This document shows positions 17,642-26,574 of a stretch of 64,000 nucleotides of DNA, one piece after another. The first letter of the stretch is position 1; each line of letters opens with the position of its first letter. Both the position numbers and the translations under genes were made by a program. The notes below the pieces were generated by a model that was not told where the DNA came from, did not search any database, and saw only the letters and a program-made list of their open reading frames with translations. The stretch is from JACVRW01 sp963728495 (GTDB lineage Bacteria; Actinomycetota; Thermoleophilia; Solirubrobacterales; Thermoleophilaceae), in NCBI GenBank assembly GCA_963728495.1, contig CAVSKI010000009.1:364383-428382 (forward strand), given 5' to 3'.

Positions 17642-18607
17642 TCAGACGTCGAGGAGGTCGCGCGAGGCCGCGGTCACGTCCTCGGCGTCAGGCCGGGCGT
17701 CGGCCTCCAGCGTGGGGGCGAAGGGCATCGGCAGGTCGGGCATGGTGACCCGGCGCGCGCCGATCGGGCCGGCGGCCTCGACGGCCAGGGCCACCACTTC
17801 AGCCGCGTAGCCGCCCTGGGGCGGGCCTTCCTCGACGACTACGAGACGCCGGGTCCGCGCAACCGACTCGCCGATCGAGTCCGCGTCGAGCGGCCGCAGC
17901 GAGCGCAGGTCGATCACCTCGGCGTCGATGCCCTCACCGGCCAGCGCCTCGGCGGCCTCCAGCGCGCGCTCGACCATGGCGAGGGCAGCCACGATCGTCA
18001 CGTCCGACCCGGGCCGGCGCACCGCCGCCCGCCCTAGACCGACCTGGGCACCGTCCTCTCCGCGCTCGCCCTTGCGCGCATAGAGCGCCTTGTGCTCGAA
18101 GACCACCACAGGATTGGGATCCTGAATCGCGGCCCGGGTCAGGGCGTAGGCGTCGGCCGGTGTCGACGGCGCGACCAGCTTGAGGCCCGGCTCGCCCAGG
18201 AACCAGCCCGTCGGGATCTGCGAGTGACAGGGGCCGAAGCTCGCGCCACCGCCCACCGCGCTGCGCACGGTGAGCGGCACCGAACTCTGTTCGTTCGACA
18301 GATACCAGTACTTCGACGCCTGGTTGCCGAGCGTGTCGAGCACCAACCCCAGAAAGTCGCCGAACATGATCTCGACCACCGGGCGCAGTCCGCGTACGGC
18401 GGCACCGAACGCCGCCGAGGTGAACGCGAGCTCGGATATCGGCGTATCCACCACCCGCTTGTCTCCGAAGCGCTCGGAGAGGTCGGGCGTCACGTTGAAC
18501 ACCCCGCCCTGCGTCACGTCCTCGCCCAGCAGGACCACGCGCTCGTCGGCCTCCATCTCGTCGTGCAGGGCGTCCCGGACGGCCTGGCGGTAGGCGATCT
18601 CGCTCAC
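17642..18607 (-). CDS. 2-oxoacid/acetoin dehydrogenase E1 beta subunit
   Basis: A 321-aa thiamine-diphosphate enzyme subunit, like AcoB/PdhB. It has the transketolase pyrimidine-binding domain (DERVVLLGEDVTQGGVF near the N-terminus with the conserved Glu, then GAAVRGLRPVVEIMFGDF) and the C-terminal transketolase domain (VEEGPPQGGYAAEV). GTG start overlapping the alpha gene stop by 4 nt, so alpha and beta are coupled. No E2 or E3 gene is in the window, so the pair may use components encoded elsewhere or act as a stand-alone decarboxylase or ligase. Confidence 0.85.
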   Translation of the reverse strand: MSEIAYRQAVRDALHDEMEADERVVLLGEDVTQGGVFNVTPDLSERFGDKRVVDTPISELAFTSAAFGAAVRGLRPVVEIMFGDFLGLVLDTLGNQASKYWYLSNEQSSVPLTVRSAVGGGASFGPCHSQIPTGWFLGEPGLKLVAPSTPADAYALTRAAIQDPNPVVVFEHKALYARKGERGEDGAQVGLGRAAVRRPGSDVTIVAALAMVERALEAAEALAGEGIDAEVIDLRSLRPLDADSIGESVARTRRLVVVEEGPPQGGYAAEVVALAVEAAGPIGARRVTMPDLPMPFAPTLEADARPDAEDVTAASRDLLDV

Positions 18608-19578
18608 GCCGGCTCCTTGATCGCGGTGGCGCGCCGTGCGGGATCCGAGGGCGGCCGAGCGCGCGCCGCGTCGAGGGCCGCCTCCATCTCCCGCTCGGCT
18701 CGCGCGCGCAGGTCGGCGGCGGTCTCGTCGTCCAGGGCAATCCCCAGCCGCAGCAGCGGGTCACGCGTCATCCACGCGTCGACCTCCTCTCGCGGGCGGT
18801 ACTTGCCTGGGTCACTACGAGAGTGTCCGTGGTGGCGGTAGGTCAAGAGCTCCATGAAGGCGGGTCCCTGCCCGTCGCGGGCCCGCTCGACCGCCTCCAC
18901 CGTCGCGGCGCGCACAGCGAGCACGTCGTTGCCGTCGACGGTCTCGGAGCGGATGCCGTAGGCCTCCGCCCGCGCTACGAGCCCGCTGCCGGCCGTGACG
19001 TGGGACATGTGCGTCCACTCGCCGTAGAGGTTGTTCTCGCACGCGTAGACGATGGGGAGGCGACGGATGCTCGCGAAGTTGAGGCACTCGTGGAAGTAGG
19101 CCTGATTGACCGCTCCGTCGCCGAAGAAGGCGGCGGCCACGCTTCCGTCGGCGGTCAGTTGCGACGCGAGCGCGGCACCGGTGGCGGCCCCGATCGAGCC
19201 GCCCACGATGCCAAAGCAGCCGAGCAGCCTGTGCTCGAGATCGATCACGTTCATCGACCCGCCCCGCCCGGCGCAGACGCCGCTCTCCCGGCCGAGGAAC
19301 TCGGCGAAGAGCGCCTCGGGGTCGCAGCCAAGCGCCAGCGCCGCGCCGTGACCCCGGTAGGTCGCGGCCACCACGTCGTGCGCGCCGAGCGCCTCGCAGA
19401 CGCCCACCGAAGCTGCCTCCTGGCCACTGCAGAGATGCGTCGTCCCGCGGATCTCCCCGGAGTTGAACGCGCCCATGACCGCATCCTCGAAGGACCGTAT
19501 GCGGGCCATGGCCACGAACAGCCGCTCGAGCTCGGGGCTGTCGGTCTCAGGGTCTGATCCGGCGGCTCTGGCGGTCAT
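18604..19578 (-). CDS. 2-oxoacid/acetoin dehydrogenase E1 alpha subunit
   Basis: A 324-aa E1 alpha subunit. The thiamine-diphosphate motif begins at FFGDGAVNQAYFHE and ends in the Asn pair of YACENN. Substrate-channel and phosphorylation-loop equivalents THLCSGQEA, TYRGHGAAL and YRHHGHSRSDP are visible. With the beta subunit it would decarboxylate a 2-oxoacid or acetoin-like substrate. ATG 19578, 61 nt from the divergent IclR gene, whose product probably controls it. The genomic setting among sugar-kinase and dehydrogenase genes suggests it acts on a catabolic intermediate rather than pyruvate. Confidence 0.85.
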   Translation of the reverse strand: MTARAAGSDPETDSPELERLFVAMARIRSFEDAVMGAFNSGEIRGTTHLCSGQEAASVGVCEALGAHDVVAATYRGHGAALALGCDPEALFAEFLGRESGVCAGRGGSMNVIDLEHRLLGCFGIVGGSIGAATGAALASQLTADGSVAAAFFGDGAVNQAYFHECLNFASIRRLPIVYACENNLYGEWTHMSHVTAGSGLVARAEAYGIRSETVDGNDVLAVRAATVEAVERARDGQGPAFMELLTYRHHGHSRSDPGKYRPREEVDAWMTRDPLLRLGIALDDETAADLRARAEREMEAALDAARARPPSDPARRATAIKEPA

Positions 19579-19602
19579 CTCGTTCGCTCGATTCTCACTC
19601 CG

Positions 19603-19631
19603 TGGACGCTAAAGCCGGATCACGATAACAT
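19603..19631 (+). promoter_or_regulatory. Putative promoter for the IclR gene
   Basis: TGGACG (19603-19608) and TAACAT (19626-19631) are separated by exactly 17 nt and the -10-like box ends 8 nt before ATG 19640, compatible with a leaderless or nearly leaderless transcript. Confidence 0.45.
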
Positions 19632-19639
19632 CGCCGTCC

Positions 19640-20512
19640 ATGGGTGCGCAGGAAAACCCTGTGCGCGTGCTGGGCAAGGCGACACGGATGCTCGACCTCC
19701 TGGCCGAGGGAGGCGACATGACGGTCCAAGCTCTGGCCGAGGCTGCCGAGGAGCCGCGCAGCTCGGTGTACCGATTGCTCGCCGGACTGCGCGAAGCCGA
19801 GCTCGTCGAGCCGGGCGGCCGGCATGGGACCTACCGGCTGGGCATCAAGCTCCTGCGGCTCTCGGGCGCGGTGATCTCACGCTTCGACGAGCGCCGCGCC
19901 GCGCTGCCGGCGATGGAGCGCCTCCACGAGCACACCGAGGAGACCGTATTTCTCAGCGTCCCCCGCGGGCGCGAGGCGGTCTGCATCGAGCGCATCGAGG
20001 GTCGTTGGGTGCAGTCGATGGCACTTACTCTGGGGGGCGGCCTGCCCCTGCACATCGGCGGCGGGCCGCGTGCGCTGCTGGCCTTCTTGGGCGAGCCGGC
20101 GTGGATGGAGTACCTGGCCGGCGGCGAGCTCGCGCCCTTCACGCCTCATTCGATAACCGACCCCGACGCGCTGCTCGCCGACCTGCGCCTGACCCGCGAG
20201 CGCGGCTATGCCATCAGCGACGGGGACGTGGTGGTGGGCATGGCGGCGCTCGGGGCGCCCATCTTCGACTACCGCGGAGGCGTCCGCGCGGCGCTCTCCT
20301 TCAGCGGGCCCAAGCCGAGTGTGCTGGGCGAGCGCCGGCAGGCGAACATCGAGGCCATCAGGACAGCGGCGCGTGACACCTCACGCGCGCTCGGCTTCGG
20401 CCCCGCCGGCGGCCGCGACACGCGCGGGCGCTTCGGCATCCACACCGAACTGATCGAGGTTCCGAAGGTGCTGATACCTCCGGAGCGCGACTCTCCCGAG
20501 GACGCGGGTTAA
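19640..20512 (+). CDS. IclR-family transcriptional regulator
   Basis: A 290-aa regulator. The N-terminal winged helix (about 10-70) contains VRVLGKATRMLDLLAEGG and the recognition helix in RSSVYRLLAGL; the C-terminal effector domain (about 85-260) has the GAF-like IclR fold with GLPLHIGGGPRALLAFL and RERGYAISDGDVVVGM. The tail after residue 255 is a hydrophilic extension. It lies between the divergent E1 genes and a convergent dehydrogenase, and is the only regulator in the catabolic island, so it likely responds to the island's substrate. Confidence 0.85.
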   Translation: MGAQENPVRVLGKATRMLDLLAEGGDMTVQALAEAAEEPRSSVYRLLAGLREAELVEPGGRHGTYRLGIKLLRLSGAVISRFDERRAALPAMERLHEHTEETVFLSVPRGREAVCIERIEGRWVQSMALTLGGGLPLHIGGGPRALLAFLGEPAWMEYLAGGELAPFTPHSITDPDALLADLRLTRERGYAISDGDVVVGMAALGAPIFDYRGGVRAALSFSGPKPSVLGERRQANIEAIRTAARDTSRALGFGPAGGRDTRGRFGIHTELIEVPKVLIPPERDSPEDAG

Positions 20513-20518
20513 TCCGCG

Positions 20519-21646
20519 CTACTGCTCGTCCGCCGGGCGCGTGCGGTCGTGCACGTGCCCATCCGTGGCGCGTTCGAAGCGCAGCCCTTCGAGCGGGGCA
20601 AAGCGGCTCCCCACCTCGACCGTCCGCTCCTCTGCCGCGGCGCGCATGGCGGCGTCGATCACGTCGAGCAGATGCACGTCGAGCCGCGGGTCGCCCAGCG
20701 GCGCTCGCCTCGCTCGAATAGAAGCCACCGCCTCGCGCAGGCCGTCGGTCCAGAGCCAGGTGGCGTCGTCGCGCTCGATCAGCTCCCAGCTGCCGGTGTC
20801 CTTGCGAAAGAGCTCGATGCCATGGGGATCCCAATCGTCGCCCAGCAGGTTGGCGCTGCCTTGGGTGCCGTAGAGCTCGATCCCAGGGCGGCGGTAGCTC
20901 CAGGTCACGTGCGAGGCCAGCACGGATGAGAGAGCTCCGCCCTCGTGGCGGAGCACCAGCTGCCAGGTGTCGGGATCGCGCGCGTCGACCTCCCTCTCCG
21001 CGATCGTCCGGCGGGGGACCGCCGTTGCGGAGGTGGCGGACACCGCCGTGACCGGTCCGAGCAACGCGGCGAGCGACTTGAGGTTGTACACCCCCACATC
21101 ACCGAGCGTGGCGGCGGGATCTTGGTGGTACCAAGCCGCCCAGGTCGACCCGGCGTTGCCGTAGTGGGCCCGCGCGGCGTGAACAGAGCCGATCGCGCCG
21201 TCCCGCACGAGCGTCCAGAGGCGCCGGAAGGTGGGGCTCAGGTGCACGAAGGGCGCCGCCAATAGAAACAGACCGTCGGCCTCTGCCTGCTCGAAAAGGG
21301 CCGCGGCCTCCCCGGCGCTCGCAGCCAGCGGCTTCTCCACCAGCACATGGCGCCCGGCCTCGAGCGCGGCGCGCGTGAGCTCGGCGTGCGCCGCCGGGCC
21401 GGTGAGGATCACCACCAGATCGACGCCCTTGGCCCCGAACACTTCTTCTGGCCGCTCGACCAACCGGATGCCGGGCCGCTGGCGCCGAAGCTCCGGCCAG
21501 ATCTCGCGCCTGCGCGCACAAACCGGGCCCTCCACGGCCAGACCCCGCGGCGTGAGCCGGTCCACGGCCTGGAGGTAGGCCGGCAGCACGTTTCCTGCGC
21601 CGATCACACCCACCCCCACCGGACCGGTTGACTCGGCCGCCGTCAC
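20519..21646 (-). CDS. Gfo/Idh/MocA-family oxidoreductase
   Basis: A 375-aa NAD(P)-dependent dehydrogenase. The N-terminal Rossmann fold shows GVIGAGNVLPAYLQAV with the nucleotide-binding glycines, and VEKPLA is the conserved Lys-Pro segment of the family. The C-terminal alpha/beta domain follows from about residue 140. Such enzymes oxidise sugars, inositols or sugar acids. GTG start at 21646, about 60 nt from the divergent ABC operon, so the two share a control region. Substrate unknown. Confidence 0.85.
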   Translation of the reverse strand: MTAAESTGPVGVGVIGAGNVLPAYLQAVDRLTPRGLAVEGPVCARRREIWPELRRQRPGIRLVERPEEVFGAKGVDLVVILTGPAAHAELTRAALEAGRHVLVEKPLAASAGEAAALFEQAEADGLFLLAAPFVHLSPTFRRLWTLVRDGAIGSVHAARAHYGNAGSTWAAWYHQDPAATLGDVGVYNLKSLAALLGPVTAVSATSATAVPRRTIAEREVDARDPDTWQLVLRHEGGALSSVLASHVTWSYRRPGIELYGTQGSANLLGDDWDPHGIELFRKDTGSWELIERDDATWLWTDGLREAVASIRARRAPLGDPRLDVHLLDVIDAAMRAAAEERTVEVGSRFAPLEGLRFERATDGHVHDRTRPADEQ

Positions 21647-21706
21647 GGGAGTAAGTTATCGCAGCCTGGCTGGCCTGTTCGCATCGTGAGAAACGAGGAG
21701 AGGGAT

Positions 21707-22909
21707 ATGTCTGGGGGTTGGGAGAGCTACATCCGCGAGTACAACACGCGGCGCCAGTTTCTCAGGAGGGCGGGCTTCGTAACGATGGCGGTGGGAGCAG
21801 GTCCAACCCTGCTGGCGGCTTGCGGCTCGGACGACGACGAGTCGGCCGAGACCACGGCGAGCGGCCCGGCAAAGGCTCCCAAGGCCAGCGGCCGCGTCGA
21901 CTTTCTGTCGTGGGAGGGCTATGACATCCCCGACCCGCTCAAGAGCTGGAAGAGCGAAAACGGTGTCACGGTCAAGGCCACCTACATCGCCAACCACGAC
22001 GAGATCCAGGCCAAGCTCAAGGCCTCCGGCGGCGCCGGCGGCTACGACATCATCACCTACTACCAGGGCTACAAGCCGCTCTATCAAGAGCTCGACATCA
22101 TCGAGCCGCTCGACGAGCAGAAGCTGCCCAACCTCAAGAACCTGTTCCCGTACTTCGCCAGCAAGGAGGGGAACTTCTGGATCGATCCCGACGGCACGCG
22201 CACCGGAGTCCCGTGGACCTGGGGCTCGATCGGCATCACCTGGGACACGCGCCGGGTCAAGAAGACGCCGACGTCGTGGTACGACCTGCTCGAGCCCGAG
22301 TTCAAGGGTCGCGTGACGCTTCCCGACGATCCCGTCGGCTCGTTCACACTGGCCTCGCACGTGCTGGGCTTCGATGCCTCCGAGGTGAAGAAGGCGGACG
22401 GCCAGAAGGTGTTCGACCTGCTGTCCCAGATCATTGCTCAGAGCAACGGCATCGCGCCAACGTTCGGCGACGCCACGACGAAGATGACGTCCGGCGATGC
22501 CGACATCTGCTGGCAAGGCTGGGCGGCCATGAACACCTTCGCAGCCGACGCCGGGGTCAAGACGTTCAAGACCGAGGTGCCCAAGGAGGGCAGCTTCTCC
22601 TTCTGCGACGCCTACGCGCTCCCCAAGGGCGCCGACAACGTCGACTCGTCGCTCTCATGGATGAACGAGTCGCTCGACCCGAAGGTCAACGCCGATGCGG
22701 CAACCGTGCTGGTGGGAGGCGTGACCGTTGAGGCGGGCGTGAAGAACCTCCCCGCAAACATCGCCGGCCTCTATGAGTACGACGACCTCGACACCCTGCT
22801 CGAGCGCTCGCCGTTCTACAACAATCCTCCGGTCGAGTCCGATGAGTTCGTGACCTTCGAAGAGGTCCAGAAGCAGTGGCAGGAGGTCAAGGCAGAGGCC
22901 CCGACCTAA
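21707..22909 (+). CDS. ABC transporter substrate-binding lipoprotein, PotD/spermidine type
   Basis: A 400-aa extracellular binding protein. The N-terminus combines a twin-arginine-like RRQFLRRAGF with a lipobox LLAACGS, so it is probably exported folded and lipid-anchored. The mature part is of the polyamine/spermidine type (family 1 binding fold), with VDFLSWEGYDIPD, VPWTWGSIGITWDT and CWQGWAAMNTFA. ATG 21707 is preferred because GAGGAGAGGG precedes it; a GTG at 21686 is also in frame. It heads an operon with two permeases and an ATPase. In this island the ligand need not be a polyamine. Confidence 0.85.
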   Translation: MSGGWESYIREYNTRRQFLRRAGFVTMAVGAGPTLLAACGSDDDESAETTASGPAKAPKASGRVDFLSWEGYDIPDPLKSWKSENGVTVKATYIANHDEIQAKLKASGGAGGYDIITYYQGYKPLYQELDIIEPLDEQKLPNLKNLFPYFASKEGNFWIDPDGTRTGVPWTWGSIGITWDTRRVKKTPTSWYDLLEPEFKGRVTLPDDPVGSFTLASHVLGFDASEVKKADGQKVFDLLSQIIAQSNGIAPTFGDATTKMTSGDADICWQGWAAMNTFAADAGVKTFKTEVPKEGSFSFCDAYALPKGADNVDSSLSWMNESLDPKVNADAATVLVGGVTVEAGVKNLPANIAGLYEYDDLDTLLERSPFYNNPPVESDEFVTFEEVQKQWQEVKAEAPT

Positions 22910-23772
22910 TGCGGCGGCGGCCCGGGCCGCTAGCGCTGGCTGCGCCCGCCACGGCCGGCCTGCTCGTTTTCTTCATCGCTCCGCTCGCGGCCTTCGCCGT
23001 CTACTCGTTCTTGACCGGGGCGCTCTACGACGTCGAGGCGCCGCTCACGCTCGAGAACTACTCGGAGGCAGTCGACTCCCACCTCAACCGCCAGCTGGGT
23101 CGCAACTCGCTGGTGGTCGGCGCGATGTCGGCGCTCATCGCGGTCCTCTTCGCGCTTCCGATCGCCTACTGGCTGCGTTACGCCGCGGGGCGCTGGCGGG
23201 CGATCGTGCTCTTCCTGATCGTCGCCTCTTTCCTGGCCAGCTACCTGGTGCGGATCTACGCGTGGCGGAGCATCCTGGGCGGCAACGGACTGATCAATCG
23301 CGGGCTGACCGAGTTGGGGTTGATCGACCAGCCGCTCGACTTCCTGCTCTACAACCGCTTCGCGGTGATCATCGCGCTCGTGCACATCTACCTGCCCTAC
23401 GTGGTGCTGGTCCTCTACGCCGGGCTCGCGCCGCTGCAGCCCTCCTACCTGGAGACCGCCCAGGACCTCGGGGCGGGCTGGGTGCAGCGCTGGCGGCGAG
23501 TGATCCTCCCGCTGGTGGCCGCTCCGGCGGCCAGCGCGCTCCTGTTCGTATTCGTGCTGTCGGCGGCCGACTACGTGACGCCGCAGTTCCTGGGCGGTAC
23601 GAACGGCGCGATGTTGGGGGTTCAGGTTCAGGTCAGCTTCGTCGGCACGGGTGACTACGCCGCCGGCGCGGCCATCTCCTTCGCGATGCTGGCCGGCTTT
23701 CTCGTCTGTTACGGCCTCATCGTGCTGGGACTGCGGCTGACCCGGCTCGATCGGGTGAGGTTCGCGCTGTGA
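22909..23772 (+). CDS. ABC transporter permease, PotB type
   Basis: A 287-aa inner-membrane permease with six predicted helices and the EAA loop ETAQDLGAGWVQRWRRVILP that docks on the ATPase. ATG overlaps the TAA of the binding-protein gene by one base (TAATG), so translation is coupled. It forms the transmembrane pore with the following permease. Confidence 0.85.
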   Translation: MRRRPGPLALAAPATAGLLVFFIAPLAAFAVYSFLTGALYDVEAPLTLENYSEAVDSHLNRQLGRNSLVVGAMSALIAVLFALPIAYWLRYAAGRWRAIVLFLIVASFLASYLVRIYAWRSILGGNGLINRGLTELGLIDQPLDFLLYNRFAVIIALVHIYLPYVVLVLYAGLAPLQPSYLETAQDLGAGWVQRWRRVILPLVAAPAASALLFVFVLSAADYVTPQFLGGTNGAMLGVQVQVSFVGTGDYAAGAAISFAMLAGFLVCYGLIVLGLRLTRLDRVRFAL

Positions 23773-24623
23773 GCTCCACCCGGCGCAGTCCGGTGGCCGG
23801 CGCCTTCACGCTGCTGGGCGTGGTCTTCCTATGGGCGCCGCTGCTGCTCGTGGTGCTGTTCAGCCTCCACAGCACGGGTTCGCTCACCTTCCCTTTCCAG
23901 GGCTTCTCGCTGCGCTGGTACGAGGAGATCTTCGCCTCGCCCGAAGTTCGCCTCGCGGCGAAGAACTCGCTGATGGTGGCCACCTCCTCGGCCCTGATCA
24001 CCCTCGTGCTGGGGACGCTGGCGGCCTACGGGCTGGCCCGAACCCGTTCGCGCCTGCGGGGTCCGCTCGCCCTGCTGTTCTTCCTGCCCATCACCCTGCC
24101 GGGACTGTTCATCGGGATAGCGTTGCTGGTGGCCTTCTCGCGCCTGCAGGTCACCCTTTCGCTGGTCACGGTCACGATCGCCCACCTCGTGTACGTCTTT
24201 CCCTTTTTCTTCCTCATCGCCCGCGCGGCCCTCGAGCGGCTGGATCCGGCTCTCGAGGAGACGGCCTCCGACCTGGGCGCCAACCGCTGGACCGTCTTCC
24301 GGCGCGTGACCATCCCGCAGATCTGGCCGATTCTGGTGGGCGCGGCGTGCCTTGCCTTTGCTCTTTCTTTCGACGAGTTCGTGATCACCTTCTTCGTCAT
24401 CGGTCCCGATTCGACGCTGCCCCTGTTCATCTGGTCGAGCCTCAAGCGCACCATCGATCCGAGCATCAACGCGATCTCGTCGCTGCTCCTGCTGTTCACG
24501 ATGCTGATTTTCATGATCACCTTCGCGCTCACCGCATGGAGCGAGCGCCGCCGTCGCGGGCGTGGCCTGGCCGAGGACCCGCTGGCTCTGGCGCCGGCCT
24601 CGGCCACGAAGGGCGTCGCATGA
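23769..24623 (+). CDS. ABC transporter permease, PotC type
   Basis: A 284-aa second permease, six predicted helices. The EAA loop is EETASDLGANRWTVFRRVTI. GTG start overlapping the previous stop by 4 nt (GTGA). The last 30 residues are a charged cytoplasmic tail. Together with the PotB-like partner it forms a heterodimeric channel. Confidence 0.85.
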   Translation: MSSTRRSPVAGAFTLLGVVFLWAPLLLVVLFSLHSTGSLTFPFQGFSLRWYEEIFASPEVRLAAKNSLMVATSSALITLVLGTLAAYGLARTRSRLRGPLALLFFLPITLPGLFIGIALLVAFSRLQVTLSLVTVTIAHLVYVFPFFFLIARAALERLDPALEETASDLGANRWTVFRRVTIPQIWPILVGAACLAFALSFDEFVITFFVIGPDSTLPLFIWSSLKRTIDPSINAISSLLLLFTMLIFMITFALTAWSERRRRGRGLAEDPLALAPASATKGVA

Positions 24624-25774
24624 ACGCCGTCGAGCCGCGCGTGCGCGCCGAGGGCATCACGCACCGCTTCGGCGACGTACTTGCGCTCGACAACGTCGAG
24701 CTCGACATCGCCTCCGGCGAGCTGCTCACGCTGCTGGGGCCCTCGGGCTGCGGCAAGACGACGCTTCTGCGGATCATCGCCGGCTTCGAGCGCCCGACCG
24801 AGGGCCGCGTGCTGATCGACGGCGAGGACGTGACCTCGCTGCCCGCCAACAAGCGACCCACCAACCTGGTCTTCCAGCGCCCCACGCTGTTCCCGCACCT
24901 CGACGTGTTCGGAAACGTCGCCTTCGGGCTCAGCGTGGCCCGCGTCGAGAAGGGCGAGCAGCGCCGGCGCGTGGCCGAGGCGCTCGCGCTGGTGCGCCTC
25001 GACGGCTACGAGAAGCGCCGCAGCCACGAGCTGTCGGGCGGTCAGATGCAGCGCGTGTCACTGGCCCGGGCGCTCGTCAACCGGCCCGCCGTGCTGCTGC
25101 TCGACGAGCCGCTGTCGGCGCTCGACCTGAAGATCCGCCTCGAGATGGAGGTCGAGCTGCGGCGCGTGCACCGCGAGACCGGCGCGACCTTCGTCTACGT
25201 GACCCACGACCAGCGCGAGGCAATGGCGCTCTCAGATCGTCTCGTGGTGATGAGCGAGGGCCATGTCGAGCAGGTTGATACCCCGACCGAGGTCTACCGC
25301 TGCCCGTCGTCGGTGTTCGCCGCCCAGTTCGTTGGCGACGCGAATGTCCTCCCCGCGGAGGTTGTCGAAGCCGGCAAGCGCGAGACGCTGCTCACGCTCG
25401 GCGGCCACCGGATGCGAGTGGCCTGCCCACGAGACGAGACGGGCCCCGCCTGGCTCGTCCTGCGCCCCGAGGCGGTGCGCATCGCCGGGCCCGGGGCGAA
25501 CGGGGTGCCTGACGCGCTCTCGGGAATCGTGCGCGATGTGGCATTTCGCGGCACAGGGTTCTCCTACCGGATCGAGCTGCCCGCGCTGGGCGTGCACGTG
25601 AAGGCGGAGACGCACGCGGCGACGATCCCCCACGAGGTCGACGAGCCGGTGGCCGTGGAATGGGACGGCGACGCCTGTTGGCTGCTGAAGCGCGAGGCTT
25701 CAGAGACAGCACCCCCGCCACCGCCGATCGCGGCCGAGCCCGACCTCGAGATCGCGCCGGAGCCGGGCGGGTGA
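24620..25774 (+). CDS. ABC transporter ATP-binding protein, PotA type
   Basis: A 384-aa ATPase. Walker A is GPSGCGKTT, the Q-loop is FQRPTLFPHL, the signature LSGGQMQRVSLARAL and Walker B VLLLDEPLSALD; the switch His is in VTHDQREAMAL. A C-terminal TOBE-like domain (about 285-365) is typical of importers of this class, followed by a Pro-rich tail. ATG 24620 overlaps the permease stop by 4 nt. Transport would be ATP-driven uptake of the ligand bound by the lipoprotein. Confidence 0.9.
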   Translation: MNAVEPRVRAEGITHRFGDVLALDNVELDIASGELLTLLGPSGCGKTTLLRIIAGFERPTEGRVLIDGEDVTSLPANKRPTNLVFQRPTLFPHLDVFGNVAFGLSVARVEKGEQRRRVAEALALVRLDGYEKRRSHELSGGQMQRVSLARALVNRPAVLLLDEPLSALDLKIRLEMEVELRRVHRETGATFVYVTHDQREAMALSDRLVVMSEGHVEQVDTPTEVYRCPSSVFAAQFVGDANVLPAEVVEAGKRETLLTLGGHRMRVACPRDETGPAWLVLRPEAVRIAGPGANGVPDALSGIVRDVAFRGTGFSYRIELPALGVHVKAETHAATIPHEVDEPVAVEWDGDACWLLKREASETAPPPPPIAAEPDLEIAPEPGG

Positions 25775-26574
25775 ACGAGGCTTCCACACGGGTGGCGCTC
25801 GTCACGGGCGCGGGACGCGGCATGGGTGCGGACGTGGCGATGCGTCTCGCCCGCGACGGCTACGAGCTCGCCGTGGCCGACGTGCGCTCCTGCGCGGAGA
25901 CGGCGGAGACGATCAGGGCGAGCGGTGGCGCCGCGGTGCCCTACGAGTGCGACATCCGCGACTGGAGCTCGGTGGAGGCGCTGGTGGCGGCGGTGGAGAG
26001 CGACCAGGGGCCCCTTCACGCGGCAGTGCAGGTGGCCGGCGTCTATCGCAACGTTCACTTCCTCGAGCTCGATCCCGACGCCTGGCGGCTCGTGCTCGAC
26101 GTGAATCTCGACGGCTCATTCAACGTCTGCCGGTTGGCGGCCGCGCCCATGGCCGCGCGCGGGGCCGGAAGCATCGTCTGCATCTCCTCCACCGCGTCGT
26201 GGCTCGTGTGGGACGAGTCCGCGCACTACACGGTCTCCAAGGCCGCGATCGACGGCCTCGTCAAGGGCGCGGCCTACGAGCTCGGACCGAGCGGGGTGCG
26301 GGTGAACTCGGTGGCTCCCGGCACGGTTCGCACGCCGGCCACGGCAGCCGAGCTCGCCCTGCCCGGAGTGGAAGAGTCCGAGGCAAGCGCCAGCCCGCTG
26401 GGGCGGGTGGGGGAGACCACTGACATCGCCGAGGCCGTCGCCTTCCTATGCGACCCGGTCCGCGCGGCGTGGGTCACGGGCCACACGCTGGTGGTCGACG
26501 GCGGCTATTCCACCCACGGCCAGGGCGCGAGCTTCGGCCGAAGCGTTGATACCACAGTTGGAGGAACCCCTTGA
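25771..26574 (+). CDS. Short-chain dehydrogenase/reductase
   Basis: A 267-aa classical SDR. TGAGRGMGADVA is the cofactor loop, the catalytic Ser is in CISSTASW and the Tyr/Lys in HYTVSKAA; DGGYSTHG closes the C-terminus. Cofactor preference cannot be read reliably, though an Asp after the second strand (VADVRS) favours NAD. GTG start overlapping the ATPase stop by 4 nt, so it is part of the same transcript as the importer and likely acts on the imported compound. Confidence 0.85.
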   Translation: MNEASTRVALVTGAGRGMGADVAMRLARDGYELAVADVRSCAETAETIRASGGAAVPYECDIRDWSSVEALVAAVESDQGPLHAAVQVAGVYRNVHFLELDPDAWRLVLDVNLDGSFNVCRLAAAPMAARGAGSIVCISSTASWLVWDESAHYTVSKAAIDGLVKGAAYELGPSGVRVNSVAPGTVRTPATAAELALPGVEESEASASPLGRVGETTDIAEAVAFLCDPVRAAWVTGHTLVVDGGYSTHGQGASFGRSVDTTVGGTP

